From Thalassotalea atypica (lineage in GTDB: Bacteria; Pseudomonadota; Gammaproteobacteria; Enterobacterales; Alteromonadaceae), in NCBI RefSeq assembly GCF_030295975.1, contig NZ_AP027364.1, forward strand, positions 3,410,001 through 3,474,000: DNA of 64,000 nucleotides, read 5' to 3'. Positions within the stretch are counted from its first letter, which is position 1; every line of letters begins with the position of its first letter. Below are positions 62,010 to 64,000 of the stretch, in pieces. Made by a program: the position numbers and the translations under genes. The notes beneath the pieces are model-generated. The model saw nothing but the letters and a program-made list of their open reading frames with translations, was not told the DNA's origin and made no database searches.

Positions 62010-63311
62010 ATGAAAAAACTTCTTTTAGCTTCTGCAATTGCAGCAAGTTTTTCACTCTTTACTACCGCTACACATGCCGATCATGATGTGGCTAAACTCG
62101 CTACCAAAATTGAACCAGAAGTGATCAAGTGGCGCCGTCATTTTCACCAACATCCAGAACTTTCCAACCGAGAATTCGAAACCGCCAAAACGATTGCTAA
62201 GTTTCTTACTGAGCTTGGTTTGGATGTACAAACAGGCGTTGCAAAAACAGGTGTTGTTGCCATATTAGATTCCGGTAAACCTGGCCCTGTAGTCGCGCTA
62301 CGTGCTGATATAGACGGTTTACCCGTGACTGAGAATACGGGCTTATCGTTCGAATCAAAGGTACGTTCAACCAATAATGGTCAAGATGTTGGTGTTATGC
62401 ACGCTTGTGGTCATGATACCCATATCGCTATGTTAATGGGCGCTGCAAAAATACTAACCTCAATGAAAAGCGAACTAACAGGCAAAGTTAAGTTTATATT
62501 TCAGCCCGCTGAAGAAGGTGCTCCTCGCGGTGAAGTTGGTGGCGCACAGGTTATGGTTGAAGAAGGTGTACTTAAGAATCCTGATGTCGACGTTATTTTC
62601 GGCCTACATATCAGCTCAGATCTTGAGGTAGGTAAGGTTGAATATAAAGAAGAAGGCATCATGGCCGCGGTAGACCCGTATAAGATTGTGATTAAAGGAA
62701 AGCAATCTCATGGCGCTTATCCTTGGCTAAGTGCCGACCCTATTGTCACCTCTGCTCAAGTGATTATGGGCCTACAGACCATCGTCAGTCGTGAAGTTAA
62801 ACTTGTCGACAGTGCCGCGGTTGTTACTGTTGGCATGATCCATGGCGGAAATCGCTCGAACATCATTCCAAATGAAGTTGAACTTGTAGGCACTATTCGG
62901 ACATTGAATCCGGAGATCCGCACACACATTCACGAAGCCGTTAACCGCAAAGCTAAAGCCATAGCTGAAAGTATGAATACTACTGCTGAGGTTACACTGC
63001 CGCTAGATTACAGCTATCCGATCACCTATAACGACCCCGCTTTAATGCAACAAATGCTACCAACATTAAAAGCTACGGCTGGTAAAGGTAATGCAGTATT
63101 AACAAAAGCAGTCACTGGTGCTGAAGATTTTTCTTTCTTCCAAGAAGAAGTGCCGGGCTTATATTTATTCGTTGGAGGCAAAGCGAAAAATATGCCTGTC
63201 GAAGAAGCACCGGGACACCATACGCCAGAATTCAAAATAGACGAAAGTGGCATGAAATTAGGCGTAAAACTTCTCACTAACCTAACCATCGACTACATGA
63301 AATCAAAATAA
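62010..63311 (+). CDS. Exported M20-family amidohydrolase
   Basis: A 433-residue metallopeptidase-type hydrolase of the M20D (IAA-amino-acid/hippurate hydrolase) family, started at the ATG at 62010. The first 25 residues are a signal peptide (ending ATHA). Motifs: FHQHPELSNREFETA, the metal-binding HACGHDTHIAMLMGAAK, FIFQPAEEGAPRGEVGGAQ, GLHIS, and GAEDFSFF near the C-terminus. It hydrolyses amide bonds of N-acyl amino acids or peptides in the periplasm. Monocistronic; substrate unknown. Confidence 0.92.
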   Translation: MKKLLLASAIAASFSLFTTATHADHDVAKLATKIEPEVIKWRRHFHQHPELSNREFETAKTIAKFLTELGLDVQTGVAKTGVVAILDSGKPGPVVALRADIDGLPVTENTGLSFESKVRSTNNGQDVGVMHACGHDTHIAMLMGAAKILTSMKSELTGKVKFIFQPAEEGAPRGEVGGAQVMVEEGVLKNPDVDVIFGLHISSDLEVGKVEYKEEGIMAAVDPYKIVIKGKQSHGAYPWLSADPIVTSAQVIMGLQTIVSREVKLVDSAAVVTVGMIHGGNRSNIIPNEVELVGTIRTLNPEIRTHIHEAVNRKAKAIAESMNTTAEVTLPLDYSYPITYNDPALMQQMLPTLKATAGKGNAVLTKAVTGAEDFSFFQEEVPGLYLFVGGKAKNMPVEEAPGHHTPEFKIDESGMKLGVKLLTNLTIDYMKSK

Positions 63312-63333
63312 CGTTAATCACTTTTTGATGACC

Positions 63334-63366
63334 AAAGGCGAACAATATTGTTGTTCGCCTTTTTTG
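63334..63366 (+). terminator. Terminator of the M20 amidohydrolase gene
   Basis: AAAGGCGAACAA pairs with TTGTTCGCCTTTTTT, 22 bases after the stop codon. Confidence 0.92.
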
Positions 63367-63472
63367 TTTTTACCGACAAATTTAGCTCTAACGCTAAAAG
63401 AAGACAAACAAATACTCGGATGACTAGCGACAGCAATTGATAACTTGCTAGAATATGACCAACTTATTTAGC

Positions 63473-64000
63473 ATGTTTAAAATTATGACGTTTCTAGAAA
63501 AATTGCGCTGCCTGTTTACTTTCGGACAAGGCGTTGCATTGCCCTTACCCAAGTTAGATGAAAATGTTGAGCCGTTAGTGTTGTTCACTCAGTGGTTTGA
63601 AGATGCAAATAAATCTGGCATTTTGCTCCCTGAATCAATGTCAGTTAGTAGCTGTACCAAAGAGGGCCGGCCAAGTAGTCGTATGGTGTTACTAAAAGAA
63701 TTCGATGACAAAGGCTTCGTGTTCTATACCAACTATGGTAGCCGTAAAAGCATTGAGTTGTCTGAAAACTCTCATGTCGCCCTACTCTTTCATTGGAATG
63801 TGCTTCAACGTCAAATTCGAATTGAAGGTACAATTGAGCGAACATCGACAGAGCAATCTAAACAATATTTCCATAGCCGTGATCGGGGTAGCCAAATAGG
63901 CGCTCATGCGTCTAAGCAAAGCCAAAAGCTTAAGCACGACAACGAACTTTTGCAGCGCGTTGACTATTTCAATGGCAAATACTCAACCGGAAAAGTTCCT
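63473..64000 (+). CDS. pdxH: Pyridoxamine 5'-phosphate oxidase family protein (partial)
   Basis: The first 176 codons of a gene cut by the window edge. Start is at 63473 or the in-frame ATG at 63485. PdxH signatures are clear: SSRMVLLKEFDDKGFVFYTN, YGSRKSIELSEN, ALLFHWNVLQRQIRIEGTIE and YFHSRDRGSQIGAHASKQS, covering FMN and PLP phosphate contacts. The N-terminal 30 residues (MFKIMTFLEKLRCLFTFGQG) are unlike E. coli PdxH and are a variant seen in alteromonads. It should make PLP from PMP or PNP with O2. Confidence 0.88.
   Translation, partial: MFKIMTFLEKLRCLFTFGQGVALPLPKLDENVEPLVLFTQWFEDANKSGILLPESMSVSSCTKEGRPSSRMVLLKEFDDKGFVFYTNYGSRKSIELSENSHVALLFHWNVLQRQIRIEGTIERTSTEQSKQYFHSRDRGSQIGAHASKQSQKLKHDNELLQRVDYFNGKYSTGKVP

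Noticed and set aside
1-64000. tRNA, rRNA, CRISPR arrays, insertion sequences, integrases or attachment sites
   Set aside because: Scanned for tRNA-like cloverleaf arms, spaced repeats and transposase or integrase frames; none found.

Overview
The window reads as chromosomal DNA of a marine, moderately AT-rich gammaproteobacterium, most likely an alteromonad of the Colwellia/Thalassotalea type. The evidence is gene content rather than a marker gene: the block rplM-rpsI-petABC-sspA-sspB, UPF0231 (YacL), DUF3545, the TIGR03545/TIGR03546 pair, TmcA, a napEFDABC operon and a class GN sortase with its VIT/vWA target. No rRNA, tRNA, CRISPR array, IS element or prophage was seen, and gene density is normal throughout.

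Layout. 0.2-4.5 kb: RND efflux operon (adaptor and permease). 4.9-10.9 kb: single housekeeping or signalling genes (CsaA-type tRNA-binding protein, periplasmic-sensor diguanylate cyclase, aldose epimerase, large RluA-type pseudouridine synthase, exported methyltransferase-like protein). 11.2-18.7 kb: the most unusual locus, a divergent Fur-box-controlled set consisting of a TonB-dependent receptor with haem-receptor hallmarks on one strand and an ExbB-like, a DUF2149 (ExbD-like) and an exported, membrane-anchored CobN-like chelatase on the other. 19-23.3 kb: a repeat-containing lipoprotein, an ATP-grasp ligase, and an SPFH/NfeD pair. 23.4-29 kb: a second RND operon carrying a PQQ-type sugar dehydrogenase at its end. 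29-31.4 kb: small proteins and an ECF sigma factor with a membrane partner. 31.4-35 kb: LysR with divergent aldo/keto reductase, and SigZ with a glutathione transferase. 35.2-38 kb: class GN sortase and its substrate. 38.2-41.3 kb: membrane LytTR regulator divergent from DUF2141 and a Tat-exported carotenoid oxygenase. 41.4-51.5 kb: acetyltransferase, SspB/SspA, cytochrome bc1, S9/L13, TIGR03545/46, YaaA, transaldolase. 51.8-57.1 kb: DUF3545, a Fur-box-controlled ABC-2 exporter with divergent small genes, and TmcA. 57.3-61.8 kb: periplasmic nitrate reductase napEFDABC. 62-64 kb: exported M20 amidohydrolase and a PdxH-family oxidase cut by the window edge.

How it works together. PetABC (quinol oxidation) and NapC/NapAB (quinol to nitrate) are two outlets of the quinone pool. 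Two loci share a nearly identical Fur box (around 16.2 kb and 54.47 kb) and so probably form a local iron regulon. My leading hypothesis is that the 11-18.7 kb locus imports haem through the outer membrane and removes its metal in the periplasm with a CobN-like enzyme coupled to an ExbB/ExbD-like proton channel, in place of the AAA+ partner used by classical cobalt chelatase. No CobS/CobT-like ATPase and no cobalamin riboswitch was found next to it.

Start codons were moved from the longest open frame where a Shine-Dalgarno sequence or family alignment favoured another (noted per gene). Three genes under 60 codons (napE, DUF3545, and a Fur-box-linked small gene) were read directly from the sequence.
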